The position numbers and the translations under genes were made by a program. From Desulfosudis oleivorans (GTDB taxonomy: Bacteria > Desulfobacterota > Desulfobacteria > Desulfobacterales > SURF-7), in the NCBI GenBank assembly GCA_020723305.1, contig DYJC01000015.1, positions 62,001 to 126,000 on the forward strand: a stretch of 64,000 bases of DNA, given 5' to 3'. The notes below the pieces were generated by a model. The model was not told where the DNA came from, did no database searches, and worked only from the letters and a program-made list of their open reading frames with translations. Shown piece after piece: positions 62,231 through 64,000 of this stretch (the first letter of the stretch is position 1; each line of letters opens with the position of its first letter).

Positions 62231-62951
62231 AATATTGGTTTTCCATTTTGGAAAGATGCCGGATAATCTGTGCGGAAATATCCCGATGGGCTTTCAAACC
62301 CCTGGCATCCGTAACCGGTTTGATCATTTCCATTTTTACGGAAAAGATCTCTTTATATCCCGGAACCAGACTGTACTCTTTCTGATGATCTCCTCGGGCA
62401 TAGATGCAAAGCACCCTGCATTCCGGAACACAGCACAGAAGCCGGCCTACTCCATATGGAAAATCCCGGGTCGAAATCAAACCGGTTCTGGATCTTGTTC
62501 CTTCCGGGAAAATCATCAGATTCTGATTCTGTTTCAATATCGTCTTACATCGGTTCAATGTCTCATTCACGCTGTTCCTGTGGCCGCCTCTGCTGACAGG
62601 AATACACTTTAAGGCATAACAGATTATTCTGCTGAAAAAATTCCGCTGAAAATTTTTCTTTTCCGGTACATTCCACGGCATCAGATCGAACCGGAATACA
62701 TATCGGTACAGCGGCATCATGGCATAGGCAAGAATAAGGGAATCAATCATCGTAAGATGGTTGGCACAGATCAGCCATGGCCCTTGATGCTCCGTAAAGT
62801 ATTTTCTACATTCACGTCGGGTTTTCTCAAGATCCCGGATACGATACCCGGACAGTTGAATAAAACAGTATACCATGGGGGCGAGAATCCATATCATAAC
62901 CCGCCCGACCATGGTTTGAATCCACAGCCACTGATTGTCAGAAACCCGCAT
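62211..62951 (-). CDS. lysophospholipid-type 1-acyltransferase (PlsC family)
   Basis: 246 residues with one N-terminal hydrophobic segment (VMIWILAPMVYCFIQLSGY). The PlsC/AGPAT motifs are present: ICANHLTMIDSLILAYA (HxxxxD with His and Asp), LMIFPEGTRSRTG (glycerol-phosphate site) and VGRLLCCVPECRVLCIYA. In this gene set it may transfer an acyl chain made by the neighbouring ketosynthase/ACP to a lipid or head group. Confidence 0.88.
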   Translation of the reverse strand: MRVSDNQWLWIQTMVGRVMIWILAPMVYCFIQLSGYRIRDLEKTRRECRKYFTEHQGPWLICANHLTMIDSLILAYAMMPLYRYVFRFDLMPWNVPEKKNFQRNFFSRIICYALKCIPVSRGGHRNSVNETLNRCKTILKQNQNLMIFPEGTRSRTGLISTRDFPYGVGRLLCCVPECRVLCIYARGDHQKEYSLVPGYKEIFSVKMEMIKPVTDARGLKAHRDISAQIIRHLSKMENQYFAEHRK

Positions 62952-62964
62952 TAACCAGCCTCAT

Positions 62965-63222
62965 CTATGCAGCTTTCCTTTTCAGACTCAGAACCACATC
63001 AATGGCATCACCGATTGTCCGGATTCGATCTGCATCTTCATCATTGATCTCGATTCCAAAAACATCTTCCGATTTGATGATAATATCCACCAGGCGCGCA
63101 GAATTCACACGAAGGTCACGAATGATATCGGTCTGGTTCGTGACATTTTTCAACAACTCCGGATCTCTTACATACTCTCTGATGATTCCAACCATTTCCG
63201 TAAAAACTGCTTCTCTATCCAT
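62965..63222 (-). CDS. acyl carrier protein
   Basis: About 85 residues from ATG 63222 (AGGAGA upstream). Four-helix ACP pattern: EAVFTEMVGIIREYV, then LRVNSARLVDIIIKSEDVFGIEINDEDADRIRTIGDAIDVV. The phosphopantetheine Ser is in VNSARLVD, instead of the usual DSLD. This variant is typical of dedicated ACPs of aryl-polyene-like and other special lipid pathways. The ketosynthase stop overlaps its start. Confidence 0.88.
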   Translation of the reverse strand: MDREAVFTEMVGIIREYVRDPELLKNVTNQTDIIRDLRVNSARLVDIIIKSEDVFGIEINDEDADRIRTIGDAIDVVLSLKRKAA

Positions 63223-64000
63223 TTGTATCTCCTTTACAATTCTCATTAGTGTCCCATTTCCTCAGAATCAAACAGCTATTCACATCTCCAAACCCGAAAC
63301 TGGCCTTTGCCATGGTTTTCAATTCCGGGTAATCCATACCCTTGTGTACGACATGATCGGAAAAGGCTTTGATTTCCGGGTGCAGATCCTCACAATTCAA
63401 AGAAGGATGCAGAAATCCCTCAGATAACTGAATCAAGGCGGCAACTGTTTCAATGGCTCCTGCTCCGCCAAGACAGTGCCCGATCATTGATTTTGTAGAG
63501 TTAATATAAGGAAAACAGCCTGGCCCCCTTCCCAGGGCTTTTGACCAGTTCATAATTTCATAAGGATCTGCAAAGGTCGCGGTCAGATGCCCGTTTATGG
63601 CATCAATCTCATTTGGAGAAATTACCGCATCTGCTATGGCTTCCCGGATACAACGCTGGACACCTTCCGCATTGGGCGCGGTCATGGAACCGCCGCTCCG
63701 TTGGCCACCGCAGTTCACCCGCCCGCCGATAATCTCCGCATAAATCCGGGCCTTTCTTTGGATAGCTGTTTGCAGATCTTCCAGTACAATCACTCCCGCG
63801 CCTGAACCTGGAACAAATCCGGAGGCTGTTGCACTCATGGGCCTTGATCCCTTTTCCGGCTGGTCATTAAACTTTCTGGATAAAACTCGCATGGAATCAA
63901 ACCCGCCCCATGTGTAAGGTGAATCTCCTTCTGCTCCACCTGCAATCATTCGTTTTGCATGCCCTGTCCGAATTCTCCAGAACGCCTCGACAATCGCTTC
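63215..64000 (-). CDS. beta-ketoacyl-ACP synthase, N-terminal part beyond window edge
   Basis: The minus frame is open to the window edge; the visible part is about 261 residues. It holds the C-terminal half of a FabF-type synthase: AGGAEGDSPYTWGGFDSMRVLS, MSATASGFVPGSGAGVIVLE, the catalytic His segments NGHLTATFADPYE and STKSMIGHCLGGAGAIETVAAL. The catalytic Cys lies outside. It condenses acyl chains on an ACP. Followed by ACP, acyltransferase and transferase genes, it marks a special fatty acid or polyene cluster that continues to the right. Confidence 0.88.
   Translation of the reverse strand, partial: EAIVEAFWRIRTGHAKRMIAGGAEGDSPYTWGGFDSMRVLSRKFNDQPEKGSRPMSATASGFVPGSGAGVIVLEDLQTAIQRKARIYAEIIGGRVNCGGQRSGGSMTAPNAEGVQRCIREAIADAVISPNEIDAINGHLTATFADPYEIMNWSKALGRGPGCFPYINSTKSMIGHCLGGAGAIETVAALIQLSEGFLHPSLNCEDLHPEIKAFSDHVVHKGMDYPELKTMAKASFGFGDVNSCLILRKWDTNENCKGDTNG

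Noticed and set aside
1-64000. CRISPR array, rRNA genes or complete prophage
   Set aside because: No regular spaced repeats, no rRNA-like conserved segments and no phage structural genes were seen.

Overview
The window reads as chromosomal DNA of a Desulfobacterota (former Deltaproteobacteria) bacterium, most likely a sulfate-reducer relative of the Desulfobacterales. This is an inference from gene content, not a database match. The pointers are a selenoprotein-type gene with two in-frame UGA codons, twin-arginine lipoproteins, an ACT/branched-chain transporter/phenylacetate-CoA ligase block, a DUF5610-like protein, and MITE- and RAYT-type repeats. Base composition is moderate, with AT-rich islands around the accessory genes.

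Layout. 1-6.2 kb: a PAS-rich hybrid sensor kinase cut by the left edge, a truncated AAA ATPase, a DUF5610-like protein, a small membrane protein and an EamA transporter. 6.3-13.3 kb (minus): a complete phosphate regulon in the order pstS-pstC-pstA-pstB-phoU-phoB-phoR, with Pho-box-like direct repeats before pstS and pstC. 13.5-20.4 kb: a DUF362 Tat protein, a toxin-antitoxin patch with a hicA relic between two copies of a small membrane gene, an ATPase/Toprim (RloA/RloB-like) pair, an old-yellow-enzyme Tat protein and an HU protein. 20.5-23.4 kb: an ArsR-rhodanese regulator followed by what I read as one long selenoprotein, rhodanese-DsbD-thioredoxin. Its two UGA codons stand where the paralogous rhodanese upstream has cysteines, and a SECIS-like hairpin follows. 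23.6-32.6 kb: an outer-membrane protein, a TIGR04076 protein, a sigma factor, an FKBP isomerase, MtgA, and a four-gene ABC/LolA-like/outer-membrane operon.

32.8-38.3 kb holds a second, divergent phosphate-transport operon. It begins with a PhoU protein fused to a catalytically dead low-molecular-weight phosphatase domain. It ends with two consecutive PstB paralogues whose ATPase motifs are damaged in complementary ways, which suggests an obligate heterodimer with one working ATP site. 38.5-45.1 kb is an ACT-LivKHMGF-PaaK block for uptake and CoA activation of an aromatic or branched-chain acid. 45.4-48.2 kb carries motA, motB and corA.

48.2-59.6 kb is an accessory region: an alkyltransferase-like protein, an orphan antitoxin with a toxin stub, a ParA ATPase fused to a glycogen-binding-type domain, two intact toxin-antitoxin pairs and one broken toxin, a group II intron 3' fragment and an ORF-less group II intron, RAYT transposase relics, MITE copies, and a fragment of a phosphopantetheinyl transferase gene. 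59.6-64 kb (minus): an M20 peptidase, then a ketosynthase-ACP-acyltransferase-phosphopantetheinyl transferase gene set that runs off the right edge.

The strongest candidates for something new are the double-Sec rhodanese-DsbD fusion, the asymmetric PstB pair with its PhoU-phosphatase fusion, and the ParA-CBM48 fusion.
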